Source of the DNA: Rhodoplanes serenus
GTDB lineage: Bacteria > Pseudomonadota > Alphaproteobacteria > Rhizobiales > Xanthobacteraceae
Direction: 5' to 3'
NCBI GenBank assembly: GCA_945897515.1
Contig: CAMDFO010000046.1
Location: 1-34,982, forward strand
DNA: 34,982 nt
This document shows, one piece after another, positions 10,068-18,910 of the stretch. The notes under the pieces are model-generated. The model searched no databases and was not told the origin of the DNA. It saw nothing but the letters and a program-made list of their open reading frames with translations. A program made the translations under genes and the position numbers. How positions within the stretch are numbered: position 1 is the first letter of the stretch; every line of letters begins with the position of its first letter.

Positions 10068-10559
10068 ATGAAGCTCAACGAGATCGCCCCCAAGCACGGG
10101 TCGACCAAAAAGCGCTTCCGCATCGGCCGGGGCATCGGCTCGGGTGCGGGCAAGACCGGCGGACGCGGCGGCAAGGGCCAGACCGCGCGCTCGGGCGTGC
10201 GCATCAAGGGCTTCGAAGGCGGCCAGATGCCGATCCATCGGCGGCTGCCCAAGCGCGGCTTCAAGAACTCGCCGTTCCAGCTCAAGCTGAACGAGGTCAA
10301 TCTGGGCAAGCTGCAAGCCGCGGTCGACGCCAAGCTGATTGATGCCGGCGCCGTGGTGGATGCGGCCGCGATGGTGAAGGCCGGGCTGATGCGGCGCGCC
10401 AAGGACGGCGTGCGCCTGCTGGGCAACGGCGAACTCAAGGCCAAGCTCAATCTCGAGGTCTACGGCGCGTCCAAAAGCGCCGTGGCCGCGGTGGAGAAGG
10501 CCGGCGGCTCGGTCAAAATCCTGGCACCTGCGCGTGAAGAGGGCGAAAAGGCGGCCTGA
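10068..10559 (+). CDS. rplO: 50S ribosomal protein L15
   Basis: L15 is a late-assembly large-subunit protein. The 163-residue product begins [16 protein letters not shown] with the Gly/Arg-rich arm [24 protein letters not shown] and the motif [17 protein letters not shown]. The start follows ataaggagaagg, an excellent Shine-Dalgarno. A 40-base gap separates it from secY, the usual order. Confidence 0.98.
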   Translation: MKLNEIAPKHGSTKKRFRIGRGIGSGAGKTGGRGGKGQTARSGVRIKGFEGGQMPIHRRLPKRGFKNSPFQLKLNEVNLGKLQAAVDAKLIDAGAVVDAAAMVKAGLMRRAKDGVRLLGNGELKAKLNLEVYGASKSAVAAVEKAGGSVKILAPAREEGEKAA

Positions 10560-10599
10560 TCCCTATATCTGTTGAGGGCAGGCGGAACGGGAGCTCTTC

Positions 10600-11931
10600 A
10601 TGGTCTCTGCAGCGGAACAACTGGCAGCCAATCTGAACTTTTCGGCGCTCGCCAAGGCCGAGGAGCTCAAGAAGCGAATCTGGTTCACGCTCGGTGCGCT
10701 GCTGGTCTACCGCTTCGGCACCTACATTCCGCTGCCGGGCATCGACCCGACCGCCTGGGACCAGATTTTCAAGTCGCAGGCCGGCGGCATCCTCGGCATG
10801 TTCAATATGTTCGCCGGCGGCGGCATCCACCGCATGGCGATCTTCGCGCTCAATATCATGCCGTACATCTCGGCATCGATCATCATCCAGTTGATGACGA
10901 CGGTGTCGCCGACGCTTGAGCAGTTGAAGAAAGAGGGCGAGGCCGGCCGCAAGGTCATCAATCAGTACACCCGCTATCTGACCGTGCTGCTGGCGCTGTT
11001 CCAGGCCTACGGCATCTCGATCGGACTTGAAGGCGCGGGCAACGTCGTGACCGAACCGGGCTGGTTCTTCCGGATCGCGACCGTCATCACGCTGACCGGC
11101 GGCACCATGGTCCTGATGTGGCTCGGCGAGCAGATCACCGCGCGCGGCATCGGCAACGGCATTTCGCTCATCATCATGGCCGGCATCGTGGCCGAGTTGC
11201 CGTCGGCGATCGCCGGTATGCTCGAACTCGGCCGCCAGGGCGCGCTGTCCACCGGACTGATCCTGATCGTGATCATCATGGCGTTCGCCGTGACCGCCTT
11301 CATCGTGTTCATGGAGCGCGCGCAGCGCCGCCTGCTGATCCAGTATCCCAAGCGTCAGGTCGGCAACCGCATGTTCGAGGGCCAGTCCTCGCACCTGCCG
11401 CTCAAGCTCAACACCTCGGGCGTGATCCCGCCGATCTTCGCCTCGTCGCTGCTGCTGCTGCCCACCACGGTCGCCAATTTCAACGCCGGCGCCGGGCCGG
11501 AATGGTTCGTCACGCTGACGACCCAGCTCAGCCACGGCAGGCCGCTGTTCCTGATCCTGTACATCTCGCTGATCGTGTTCTTCGCCTTCTTCTATACCGC
11601 CATCGTGTTCAACCCGACCGAAACGGCGGAAAACCTGAAGAAGCACGGCGGATTCATCCCCGGCATCCGGCCGGGCGAGCGCACGGCGGAATACATCGAC
11701 TACGTGCTCACGCGCATCACCGTGGTGGGCGCGGCATATCTCGCGGTGGTGTGCCTCATTCCCGAAATCCTGATCTCCTACGCCGCGGTGCCGTTCTATT
11801 TCGGCGGCACGTCGCTGCTGATCGTGGTCAGCGTGACGATGGATACGGTGGCCCAGGTGCAGGGCTATCTGCTGGCGCACCAGTATGAAGGTCTGATCAA
11901 GCGTTCGAAGCTGCGGGGGCGGCGAAGATGA
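10600..11931 (+). CDS. secY: Protein translocase subunit SecY
   Basis: SecY forms the membrane channel of the Sec translocon, with SecE and SecG. The 443-residue product has the family length and ten hydrophobic segments, starting with the TM1 region around [22 protein letters not shown]. It has the [18 protein letters not shown] segment after the plug, the cytosolic [15 protein letters not shown] loop and a TM10 region with [15 protein letters not shown]. The ATG at 10600 follows acgggagctcttc. The stop overlaps the adk start as ATGA. Confidence 0.98.
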   Translation: MVSAAEQLAANLNFSALAKAEELKKRIWFTLGALLVYRFGTYIPLPGIDPTAWDQIFKSQAGGILGMFNMFAGGGIHRMAIFALNIMPYISASIIIQLMTTVSPTLEQLKKEGEAGRKVINQYTRYLTVLLALFQAYGISIGLEGAGNVVTEPGWFFRIATVITLTGGTMVLMWLGEQITARGIGNGISLIIMAGIVAELPSAIAGMLELGRQGALSTGLILIVIIMAFAVTAFIVFMERAQRRLLIQYPKRQVGNRMFEGQSSHLPLKLNTSGVIPPIFASSLLLLPTTVANFNAGAGPEWFVTLTTQLSHGRPLFLILYISLIVFFAFFYTAIVFNPTETAENLKKHGGFIPGIRPGERTAEYIDYVLTRITVVGAAYLAVVCLIPEILISYAAVPFYFGGTSLLIVVSVTMDTVAQVQGYLLAHQYEGLIKRSKLRGRRR

Positions 11932-12782
11932 GGGTTGTTTTGCTCGGCCCGCCGGGGGCCGGCAAGGGGACGCAGGCGCGAGAGCTCGTCAACCGGCACG
12001 GCATCGTGCAGCTCTCGACCGGCGACATGCTGCGCGCGGCTGCGGCCGCCGGCACGCCCATCGGTCTGAAGGCGAAGGACATCATGGCGCGCGGCGCCCT
12101 GGTGCCGGACGACGTCGTGGTCGCCATAGTCGCCGACCGGATCGAGCAGCCGGACGCGCGCAAAGGGTTCATCCTGGACGGTTTTCCGCGCACCGTGCCG
12201 CAGGCCGAGGCGCTCGACCGCATGCTGGCCGAGAAGGGCCTCCGGCTTGACGGTGTGATCGAGCTCAAGGTCGACGAGGACATGCTGGTGCGGCGCATCG
12301 CCAGCCGGGTGGCCGAAATGCAGGCCATGAAGCTGGCGATCCGCGACGACGACAAGCCGGAGGTGCTGCGCGAGCGGCTGCGGGCCTATCGGGCCCAGAC
12401 CGCGCCGCTGGTGGCGTATTACCGTAAGCAGGGCGCGCTCAAGTCGGTCGATGGCATGGCCTCGATCGAGGACGTGACCTCGGCGGTCGGCCGGGTGCTG
12501 GCGGACGCCGTTTTCCGCTCCGCGCCCAAGCGGGCCGGCAAGAAGGCCGCTTCGAAGAAGCCGGCCAAGGCCAAGGCCAAGGCCAAGGCCAAGGCCAAGG
12601 CAAAGCCTAGCAAGGTAAATCCGACGAAGGGGGCCCCGAAGAAGGCAAAAACCGCCTCCAAACCGGCCTCCCGCAAGGCCAAGGCGCGCAAGAATGCATC
12701 GTCTAAGACGCGGCCAGGCCGGACTCCCAAGAATGCCCGTAAATCCGCGAAAGTTGCCCGCGCGCGGAGGTTGACGAAGTGA
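11928..12782 (+). CDS. adk: Adenylate kinase with a histone-H1-like lysine/alanine-rich C-terminal tail
   Basis: Adenylate kinase interconverts ATP plus AMP with two ADP. Residues 1-197 are a complete enzyme: P-loop [10 protein letters not shown] at 7-16, the AMP-site segment [11 protein letters not shown] and FILDGFPRT. The LID is the short form, without a zinc-knuckle or long lid insertion, as in Rhizobiales enzymes of about 190 residues. Residues 198-284 are an added 87-residue tail almost free of hydrophobic residues and dominated by Lys, Ala, Arg, Ser and Pro, including seven consecutive Ala-Lys pairs. This resembles bacterial histone-H1-like tails and could bind RNA or DNA; that function is inference. 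The ATG overlaps the secY stop, so translation is coupled. No rpmJ or infA lies between adk and rpsM. Confidence 0.93.
   Translation: MRVVLLGPPGAGKGTQARELVNRHGIVQLSTGDMLRAAAAAGTPIGLKAKDIMARGALVPDDVVVAIVADRIEQPDARKGFILDGFPRTVPQAEALDRMLAEKGLRLDGVIELKVDEDMLVRRIASRVAEMQAMKLAIRDDDKPEVLRERLRAYRAQTAPLVAYYRKQGALKSVDGMASIEDVTSAVGRVLADAVFRSAPKRAGKKAASKKPAKAKAKAKAKAKAKPSKVNPTKGAPKKAKTASKPASRKAKARKNASSKTRPGRTPKNARKSAKVARARRLTK
12564..12605 (+). repeat. Hexanucleotide tandem repeat (gccaag) in adk
   Basis: Six perfect head-to-tail copies of gccaag span 12564-12599, followed by one imperfect copy, gcaaag, to 12605. Read in the adk frame it encodes alternating Ala and Lys at residues 213-226. Because the unit is six bases, copy-number change by slippage would add or remove Ala-Lys pairs without shifting the frame. 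Confidence 0.95.
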
Positions 12783-12800
12783 CGTTGAATCCCCTAATAA
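12771..12800 (+). promoter_or_regulatory. Candidate housekeeping promoter for rpsM-rpsK-rpoA
   Basis: TTGACG at 12771-12776 and TAATAA at 12795-12800 are separated by 18 bases, a fair match to a vegetative sigma-70-type promoter. The -35 box lies in the last codons of adk and the -10 box in the 161-base gap before rpsM, the largest gap in the ribosomal cluster. In many bacteria the alpha operon has its own promoter at this place. No mapping data are available and GC-rich genomes contain chance matches. Confidence 0.45.
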
Positions 12801-12943
12801 CGGGCACATTCAGTCGGATTCGAACGATGCCGGCCCCCGATGAGGGTGGGGTGGGCGTCGCATTATTGCTTGAAAGGCCCGCCCGGGACGCCGGATGGGG
12901 CAAATCGGTCCGGCGCCGCAGCCGGCCGGAACAGGAGTAGGAC

Positions 12944-13321
<378 letters not shown>

Positions 13322-13375
13322 AGCACCGAATTGGATCGGCCCGCGCGATGTCGCCGGGCTGCGAAAGGATCTTGA

Positions 13376-13774
13376 ATGGGTAAGGAAGCCACCGCCACCG
13401 GGCGCGTCCGCCGCCGCGAGCGCAAGAATATCGCGTCGGGTGTCGCGCACGTGAATGCGACGTTCAACAATACCATGATCACCATCACCGACGCGCAGGG
13501 CAACACGATCGCATGGTCGTCGGCCGGCACGATGGGTTTCAAGGGCTCGCGTAAATCGACGCCCTACGCCGCGCAGGTCGCCGCCGAAGACGCCGCCAAG
13601 AAGGCGTCGGAGCATGGCATGCGCACGCTCGAAGTCGAGGTTGCGGGCCCGGGCTCGGGCCGCGAGTCGGCGCTGCGCGCTTTGCAGGCCGCGGGCTTTA
13701 CCGTCACGTCCATCCGCGATGTGACGCCGATCCCGCACAACGGCTGCAGGCCGAGAAAGCGCCGGCGCGTATGA
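13376..13774 (+). CDS. rpsK: 30S ribosomal protein S11
   Basis: S11 lies on the 30S platform near the E site. The 132-residue product contains [38 protein letters not shown] and ends with the universal [18 protein letters not shown]. The start at 13376 follows gcgaaaggatcttga. The last codon and stop overlap an ATG at 13771 that is in frame with rpoA but is probably not its start. Confidence 0.98.
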   Translation: MGKEATATGRVRRRERKNIASGVAHVNATFNNTMITITDAQGNTIAWSSAGTMGFKGSRKSTPYAAQVAAEDAAKKASEHGMRTLEVEVAGPGSGRESALRALQAAGFTVTSIRDVTPIPHNGCRPRKRRRV

Positions 13775-13872
13775 CGACAGGTCTCCTCCGGTCGACCGAT
13801 GATTCATTGGCCGCCGCCGACACTTCCCACGGGGCGGAGTGGGGCGCGCCAAAGTCGGCGCCACTCAATACG

Positions 13873-14901
13873 ATGGGTGCAAACGTGATCCAGAAAAATT
13901 GGCAGGAACTGATCCGACCGAACAAGCTGCAAGTTGCGGCGGGTTCCGATTCCAAGCGCAACGCTACGCTGGTTGCCGAGCCGCTCGAGCGCGGCTTCGG
14001 CGTCACGCTCGGCAATGCGCTGCGGCGTGTCCTGTTGTCGTCGCTGCAAGGTGCAGCGGTGCAATCGGTACACATCGACGGCGTGCTGCACGAGTTCTCG
14101 TCGATCGCCGGTGTGCGCGAGGACGTGACCGACATCGTGCTCAACATCAAGGCCATCGCCATCAAGATGCAGGGCGATGGCCCCAAGCGCATGGTGGTGA
14201 AGAAATCGGGTCCCGGCGCCGTCACCGCCGGCGACATCCAGACCGTCGGCGACATTGTGGTGCTCAACCCCGACCTCGTGCTCTGCACGCTGGACGAGGG
14301 CGCCGAGATCCGCATGGAGTTCACGGTCAACACCGGCAAGGGCTACGTCGCGGCCGACCGCAACCGGCCCGAGGACGCGCCGATCGGGCTGATCCCGGTC
14401 GACAGCCTGTTCTCGCCGGTGCGCAAGGTGTCCTACAAGGTCGAGAACACCCGCGAGGGCCAGATCCTCGACTACGACAAGCTCACGCTCACGATCGAAA
14501 CCAACGGTGCAGTCAGTCCGGAGGACGCGCTCGCCTATGCTGCGCGCATCCTTCAGGACCAGCTCAACGTGTTCGTGAACTTCGAGGAGCCGCGCAAGGA
14601 GCAGGCAGCCGAATCTATTCCCGACCTGGCCTTCAATCCGGCCTTCCTCAAGAAGGTGGACGAGCTCGAGCTTTCGGTGCGTTCGGCCAACTGTCTCAAG
14701 AACGACAACATCGTCTACATCGGCGATCTGGTGCAGAAGACCGAAGCCGAGATGCTGCGCACGCCGAACTTCGGCCGCAAGTCGCTCAACGAGATCAAGG
14801 AAGTGATGGCGCAGATGGGTCTGCATCTCGGCATGGAAGTGCCGGGCTGGCCGCCGGAGAACATCGAAGAGCTCGCAAAGCGCTTCGAGGACCACTACTG
14901 A
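13873..14901 (+). CDS. rpoA: RNA polymerase subunit alpha
   Basis: Alpha dimerises to nucleate RNA polymerase and contacts activators and UP elements. From the ATG at 13873 the product has 342 residues, the usual alphaproteobacterial length, starting (M)[18 protein letters not shown]. The N-terminal domain shows [23 protein letters not shown] and the C-terminal domain shows [22 protein letters not shown] and [15 protein letters not shown]. The frame is open back to an ATG at 13771 that overlaps the rpsK stop (ATGA). Using it would add 34 residues without resemblance to known alpha N-termini. Neither start has a clear Shine-Dalgarno, so the start is chosen by homology. Confidence 0.95.
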   Translation: MGANVIQKNWQELIRPNKLQVAAGSDSKRNATLVAEPLERGFGVTLGNALRRVLLSSLQGAAVQSVHIDGVLHEFSSIAGVREDVTDIVLNIKAIAIKMQGDGPKRMVVKKSGPGAVTAGDIQTVGDIVVLNPDLVLCTLDEGAEIRMEFTVNTGKGYVAADRNRPEDAPIGLIPVDSLFSPVRKVSYKVENTREGQILDYDKLTLTIETNGAVSPEDALAYAARILQDQLNVFVNFEEPRKEQAAESIPDLAFNPAFLKKVDELELSVRSANCLKNDNIVYIGDLVQKTEAEMLRTPNFGRKSLNEIKEVMAQMGLHLGMEVPGWPPENIEELAKRFEDHY

Positions 14902-14916
14902 GTTGAGTTCATCGTT

Positions 14917-14947
14917 GTGGCCGGCTCCGTCCGGCCACGACTTTTTT
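14917..14947 (+). terminator. Intrinsic terminator-like hairpin between rpoA and rplQ
   Basis: A perfect 8-bp stem, gtggccgg (14917-14924) with ccggccac (14931-14938), has a 6-base loop. It is followed by gac and a run of six T (14942-14947), which is the classical intrinsic terminator layout. It lies 15 bases after the rpoA stop and inside the 119-base gap before rplQ. It could end or attenuate transcription within the alpha operon, implying either read-through or a separate start for rplQ. Confidence 0.75.
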
Positions 14948-15020
14948 GGGCGAACGCAGGAAGCCCACCTGAGCAGCGTCCGACGACCTGTCGTGACATA
15001 GACGAAAAAGGTTTAGTCCA

Positions 15021-15452
15021 ATGAACCACGGCAAAGTTCACCGAAAGCTGGGTCGCACGGCTGAGCATCGCAAGGCGATGTTCGCCAACATGTGCCAGGC
15101 GCTGATCAAGCACGAGCAGATCACCACCACGCTGCCGAAGGCCAAGGAGCTGCGGCCAATCGTCGAGAAGCTGGTGACCCTGGGCAAGCGCGGCGACCTG
15201 CACGCGCGCCGGCAGGCGATCTCGCAGATCCGCGATGTGGTGCTGGTGAAGAAGCTGTTCGACGTTCTGGGGCCTCGCTACAAGGAGCGCCAGGGCGGCT
15301 ACACCCGCATTCTCAAGGCGGGCTTCCGCCACGGCGACAACGCAGCGGTCGGAGTGATCGAGTTCGTCGACCGCGACGAAGCTGCCAAAGGGCTGGATTC
15401 CGGCCCGGTGCAGGCCAGGCGGGTGGATGACGATGAGACCGTTCCGGCGTAA
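15021..15452 (+). CDS. rplQ: 50S ribosomal protein L17
   Basis: L17 lies near the exit side of the 50S subunit. The 143-residue product starts [24 protein letters not shown], contains [14 protein letters not shown] and ends in an acidic tail after the GD.A.V.IIE.VDR-like strand. The ATG follows gacgaaaaaggttt. It is separated from rpoA by a terminator-like hairpin and followed by another. Its last 26 bases overlap the next open frame. Confidence 0.97.
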   Translation: MNHGKVHRKLGRTAEHRKAMFANMCQALIKHEQITTTLPKAKELRPIVEKLVTLGKRGDLHARRQAISQIRDVVLVKKLFDVLGPRYKERQGGYTRILKAGFRHGDNAAVGVIEFVDRDEAAKGLDSGPVQARRVDDDETVPA

Positions 15453-16161
15453 TGCACGGTCGATAGCAGCGGTTTTTGCAAGGGCGGCTTCGGCCGCCCT
15501 TTTGCTTTTTTCCGTCGTGGCCGTCGCAATTGTATCGGGAGGGCCCGCCATGGCGCAGGATCGCGCCGAGCTTGAACGTGACCTGATCGCGGCCGCGGAG
15601 CGCGGCGAGCTTGTTCTCGTGCGCCGGCTCTTTCAACAGGGTGCCCGCATCGATGCGCGCGACCAGCGTGGCCGCACGGCGCTGCTGGCCGCGACCCAGC
15701 GCAACCGTGTCGATGTGGCGCGATTCCTCATCCAGGAGGGCGCCGACGTCAACGCCAAAGACTTCATCCAGGACACGCCGTTCCTGTATGCCGGCGCCGA
15801 AGGCCGTACTGAAATCCTGAAGATGGCGCTTGCCAACGGTGCCGACCTCAAGGACGTCAACCGCTACCGCGGCACGGCGCTGATCCCAGCGGCCCATCGC
15901 GGCCACGTCGAGAACGTCAAGCTTTTGCTGGCCACCCCGATCAACAAGGATCACGTCAACAATCTCGGCTGGACCGCGTTGATGGAAGCCGTTGTGCTCG
16001 GCGATGGCGGGCCGGCGCACACCGAGATCGTGCGCCTGTTGATCGACGCCGGCGCCAACGTCAACATTCCCGACCGCGACCGGGTCACCGCGCTCGCGCA
16101 TGCAAAAAATCGCGGCTATGCCGCCATGGTCCGCATGCTGACGGCGGCGGGTGGGCGCTAG
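15427..16161 (+). CDS. Exported ankyrin-repeat protein
   Basis: The 244-residue product has a textbook Sec signal peptide: basic n-region with Arg at 4, 7, 8 and 11, a hydrophobic stretch around residues 20-37, and an A-M-A/Q cleavage site after residue 43. Residues about 50-244 are five to six ankyrin repeats, seen as [50 protein letters not shown] and [10 protein letters not shown]. Ankyrin repeats mediate protein binding; the partner is unknown and a periplasmic location is inferred. The first ATG (15427) lies inside rplQ; an alternative is ATG 15433. The signal-peptide codons contain the rplQ terminator hairpin. A start at 15550 would give a shorter, cytosolic protein but discards an excellent signal sequence. 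Confidence 0.85.
   Translation: MTMRPFRRNARSIAAVFARAASAALLLFSVVAVAIVSGGPAMAQDRAELERDLIAAAERGELVLVRRLFQQGARIDARDQRGRTALLAATQRNRVDVARFLIQEGADVNAKDFIQDTPFLYAGAEGRTEILKMALANGADLKDVNRYRGTALIPAAHRGHVENVKLLLATPINKDHVNNLGWTALMEAVVLGDGGPAHTEIVRLLIDAGANVNIPDRDRVTALAHAKNRGYAAMVRMLTAAGGR
15480..15511 (+). terminator. Intrinsic terminator of rplQ, nested in the ankyrin gene
   Basis: An 8-bp perfect stem, agggcggc (15481-15488) with gccgccct (15493-15500), closes on a TTCG tetraloop, and a flanking A-T pair extends it. It is followed by ttttgctttttt. This is a strong intrinsic terminator pattern placed 28 bases after the rplQ stop, as expected for the end of the ribosomal cluster. It also encodes residues about 18-28 of the downstream gene's signal peptide. 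Confidence 0.85.
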
Positions 16162-16281
16162 TTCCCCATTGGATCGACGCTATTTCTACGGCCCGGATGC
16201 GCTTGCATCGCATTGGCGGCGCCGGGCCATGGCGCTAAGATTAGAAGGATTCGAAACCACATCCAAAGGCGGAGGAATGCC

Positions 16282-17124
16282 ATGATCCGGTGGGCGCTGG
16301 TGAGCATTGCGGCAGTCACGATCTCCGGGAGCGCGAGCGCGCAGACAGCGATGCAGCGCGGCGACTATCTGGTCAACAGCATCCTGACCTGCGGCAACTG
16401 CCACACCCCACGCGGCCCTGGCGGCGTGTTCGACATGTCGAAGCAGCTCTCGGGTGGACCGCAGACCTGGGACACGCCGACCTATCGCGTGAAAGGCGCC
16501 AACGTCACGCCCGATCCCGACACCGGCATCGGCAAGTGGAGCGACGCCGAGATCAAGCGCTCGCTGCAGGAGGGCGTGCGTCCGAACGGCACGCCGGTCG
16601 CGCCGATCATGCCCTACGGATTCTACAAGATCATGACTCCGGCGGACCTCGACGCCATCGTGGCCTATCTGAAATCGGTGCCGGCGGTGAAGAACGAGGT
16701 CCAGATGCCGACCTACAAGGCCGCGATGCACGTGGACGTTCCGCCCGGCGCCGAGCGGCCGATGAATCCCGCCGATATGAACGATCCGGTCAAGCGCGGC
16801 TTCTATCTGGTCACCATCGGTCATTGCCTAGGGTGCCACACCCCCGAGGTGAACCACCGGCGCGATTGGAATTCGCTCGGCAAGGGTGGCGAGGAGTTCA
16901 AAGGTCCCTGGGGCGTGGCGGTGGCACGCAACATCACCTCACATCGCGAAAAGGGCATCGGTGCCTGGACCGACGCCGAGATCAAGGCCGCGATCACGCA
17001 AGGCAAGCGCAAGGACGGCAGCCCGCTCAAGCCGCCGATGGGTTATGGCCTGTATGCCAAGATGACCGATCAGGATTTGAACGCGGTCGTGGCTTATCTG
17101 CGGACGGTGCCGGCGAAGGAATAA
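16282..17124 (+). CDS. Periplasmic diheme cytochrome c
   Basis: The 280-residue product has a signal peptide (residues 1-20, cleavage after S-A-S-A) and two CxxCH c-type heme sites: CGNCH at residues 37-41 and CLGCH at 182-186. Each lies in its own cytochrome c domain, each with an RG.YLV...-like helix before the heme site and a later conserved Met-containing segment for the sixth ligand. The two-domain arrangement resembles cytochrome subunits that accept electrons from periplasmic dehydrogenases of alcohols or sugars; no such dehydrogenase is in the window, so the donor is unknown. The ATG at 16282 was chosen for the signal peptide and the ggcggaggaatgcc just upstream; the open frame extends further 5' without conserved sequence. 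Confidence 0.9.
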   Translation: MIRWALVSIAAVTISGSASAQTAMQRGDYLVNSILTCGNCHTPRGPGGVFDMSKQLSGGPQTWDTPTYRVKGANVTPDPDTGIGKWSDAEIKRSLQEGVRPNGTPVAPIMPYGFYKIMTPADLDAIVAYLKSVPAVKNEVQMPTYKAAMHVDVPPGAERPMNPADMNDPVKRGFYLVTIGHCLGCHTPEVNHRRDWNSLGKGGEEFKGPWGVAVARNITSHREKGIGAWTDAEIKAAITQGKRKDGSPLKPPMGYGLYAKMTDQDLNAVVAYLRTVPAKE

Positions 17125-17136
17125 CCGGAACCTCGT

Positions 17137-17163
17137 GCGGCCGGGCTTACTTCTTCCGGCCGC
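17137..17163. terminator. Possible bidirectional hairpin between convergent genes
   Basis: gcggccgg (17137-17144) pairs perfectly with ccggccgc (17156-17163) across an 11-base loop. It lies at the junction of the plus-strand cytochrome gene and the minus-strand spermidine-synthase-like gene, overlapping the last codons of the latter. Neither side has a clear T-run, so it may be a Rho-assisted or weak structural terminator only. Confidence 0.4.
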
Positions 17164-18736
17164 GGGTCTCCCGCAGCGCATTGTAGAGATCGACCGGCGC
17201 GAAATCGTCGGTCAGCAGTTCGGCTTGGTCCAGCGCGGGATGCGGCGCGCGCTTGGCGATCAGCTGCGGCAGCGGATAACGGAAATTATGGCGCTGCTGC
17301 AACGCCGCCGCGCGGCTCGCCAGCGTATCGGGATCGGGCGCCGGTTCTCCGGTGACCACGGCGATCACCTCGCCCTCGCCGGAGGGATAAAGGTGCACGT
17401 CGGGGAACACCGCCTGCAGCGTCTTCACGGTCGAGACGTACAGCTTGGTGCCGTCGTGTACGTTGAAGGCAACGACGCCGCCCGGCGACAGCCGGTCCTT
17501 GAGCAGCGTGTAGAATTCCTTGGTCAGCAGATGGAACGGAATGTAGCCGCCGTGGAAAGCGTCCACCAGGATCACGTCGTACTTGCGGGCGCTGCGTCGT
17601 ATGAAGACCCGTCCGTCGCCGGCGACATAGCGCACGCGTTTGCTGTCGCGGAGCCCGAAATACTGCCTGGCTGCGGCGATCACGCCCGGATCGATTTCCA
17701 CCGTGTCGATGATGACGTCCGGCATGGCGCGGCCGAGGTAGGTCGAGATCGATCCGCCGCCGAGCCCGATCATCAGGATGGCTTTCGGCTCCGCCGGATA
17801 GACGATCGCGGTCGTCATCGAGCGGGTGTAGTGCACCGGCAGGTCGTCGGGATCGCGCAGGTTGGTGACGGACTCGGTGTAGTCGAAGCCCTTGAGCTGG
17901 AACGACATGGTCAGCTCGTGGCGTCGCTTGGTGATGAAGATGTCGTTGTATTCGGTTTCGATGCGGGCGATCCGGCCGTCGCTGCGCTTGAGCAGCGCCG
18001 CGCGGGCCGCCTCGTCCAGCAGTTCGCTGGTCTGAGCCTGGGCGCCGGGGAGGCAGCCGAGCGCCAGCATCGCGGCTGCGAGCAATACGGCGGGCGCGCG
18101 TCGGCGAAGCGGCAGTGCAATCAAGGCGAGGCCGGCGAGCAAGCCCGCGCCGCCGAGCAGCAGCGTCAGCGCACGCGACCCCATCGACGGCAGCAGGTAG
18201 AACGTGGTGCCCAGTGTGCCGACGATCGAGCCTACGGTGGAGATGCCATAGACCGTGCCCGAGACCGTGCCTGAGGTCTCCGCCGAGCGGATCAGCAGCC
18301 GGATTGCGAACGGCGAATACATCCCCAGAAACGTTACCGGAAAGAACAGGATCGCCATCGCCGCCACCAAGCTTCCCAGTTTGACGTCGTCGATGCCGTC
18401 CAGCACGACCTCCAGCATCTCCTGCGCAAACAGCGGCAGCGCGATGACATAGACCGACCCGATCAGGATGGTCACGCCCAGCACCGGCGCCGACGGCATC
18501 CGGTCGGCGAGCCAGCCGCCGATGAAATAGCCGACCGTGAGCGAGGCCAGCACGGTCGAGATCAGCGATGCCCAGGTGTAGATGCCGCTGCCGAAATAGG
18601 GGTTGAGATAGCGCGAGCCCAGCATCTCGAAGCTCATGACGATGGCGCCGGTCACGAAGGCGATCAGGTAGATCGCCAGCGTTCCGTGCTTCGAACCGCG
18701 AACCGTGTCGGCCGCCTCGACCGCTTTCTGCGCCAC
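17147..18736 (-). CDS. Membrane-anchored spermidine-synthase-like protein
   Basis: The 529-residue product combines an N-terminal membrane domain (several hydrophobic helices between residues about 20 and 225) with a C-terminal Rossmann domain of the polyamine aminopropyltransferase family. The nucleotide-binding loop GLGGGSIS is at residues 324-331, followed by the acidic strand end VEIDP. The aminopropyltransferase catalytic loop normally reads D(S/T)(T/S)DP, but here it reads VDAFHGGYIP, so classical spermidine synthase activity is doubtful. The protein starts with GTG at 18736, with aaggagcgag upstream. It is convergent with the cytochrome c gene and divergent from the degP-type gene. Such fused proteins are widespread and mostly uncharacterised; substrate is unknown. 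Confidence 0.85.
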   Translation of the reverse strand: MAQKAVEAADTVRGSKHGTLAIYLIAFVTGAIVMSFEMLGSRYLNPYFGSGIYTWASLISTVLASLTVGYFIGGWLADRMPSAPVLGVTILIGSVYVIALPLFAQEMLEVVLDGIDDVKLGSLVAAMAILFFPVTFLGMYSPFAIRLLIRSAETSGTVSGTVYGISTVGSIVGTLGTTFYLLPSMGSRALTLLLGGAGLLAGLALIALPLRRRAPAVLLAAAMLALGCLPGAQAQTSELLDEAARAALLKRSDGRIARIETEYNDIFITKRRHELTMSFQLKGFDYTESVTNLRDPDDLPVHYTRSMTTAIVYPAEPKAILMIGLGGGSISTYLGRAMPDVIIDTVEIDPGVIAAARQYFGLRDSKRVRYVAGDGRVFIRRSARKYDVILVDAFHGGYIPFHLLTKEFYTLLKDRLSPGGVVAFNVHDGTKLYVSTVKTLQAVFPDVHLYPSGEGEVIAVVTGEPAPDPDTLASRAAALQQRHNFRYPLPQLIAKRAPHPALDQAELLTDDFAPVDLYNALRETRGRKK

Positions 18737-18910
18737 GCTCTCGCTCCTTGGGTGTCTGGGCCCGGTTTCTGAGGCTTTCGGCGGGGCCGGAAGCGACTTC
18801 TATCAAGCGGTTCTGCTGGGGAAAAGGGCGGGGGCCGAGCCTTCATTTGCCCCTTTCGCAGGCCTATATCTCAGCACCCACTATGGATTCGCTCGACTGG
18901 GATTCCTGCG

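Noticed and set aside
10513..11880. 455-codon open frame on the minus strand opposite secY
   Set aside because: The secY reading frame is certain; the antisense product is His/Asp/Arg-rich, typical of reverse-strand shadows in GC-rich coding DNA.
12783..12943. rpmJ or infA between adk and rpsM
   Set aside because: No frame encodes the short Cys/His L36 protein or an IF-1-like protein here; alphaproteobacteria often carry them elsewhere.
13771..13872. 34-residue N-terminal extension of RpoA
   Set aside because: Not similar to any alpha N-terminus I know; kept as an alternative only.
16190..16228. ggcccgg/ccgggcc inverted repeat between the ankyrin and cytochrome genes as a terminator
   Set aside because: Stem of seven bases with a 25-base loop and no T-tract; likely chance in GC-rich DNA.
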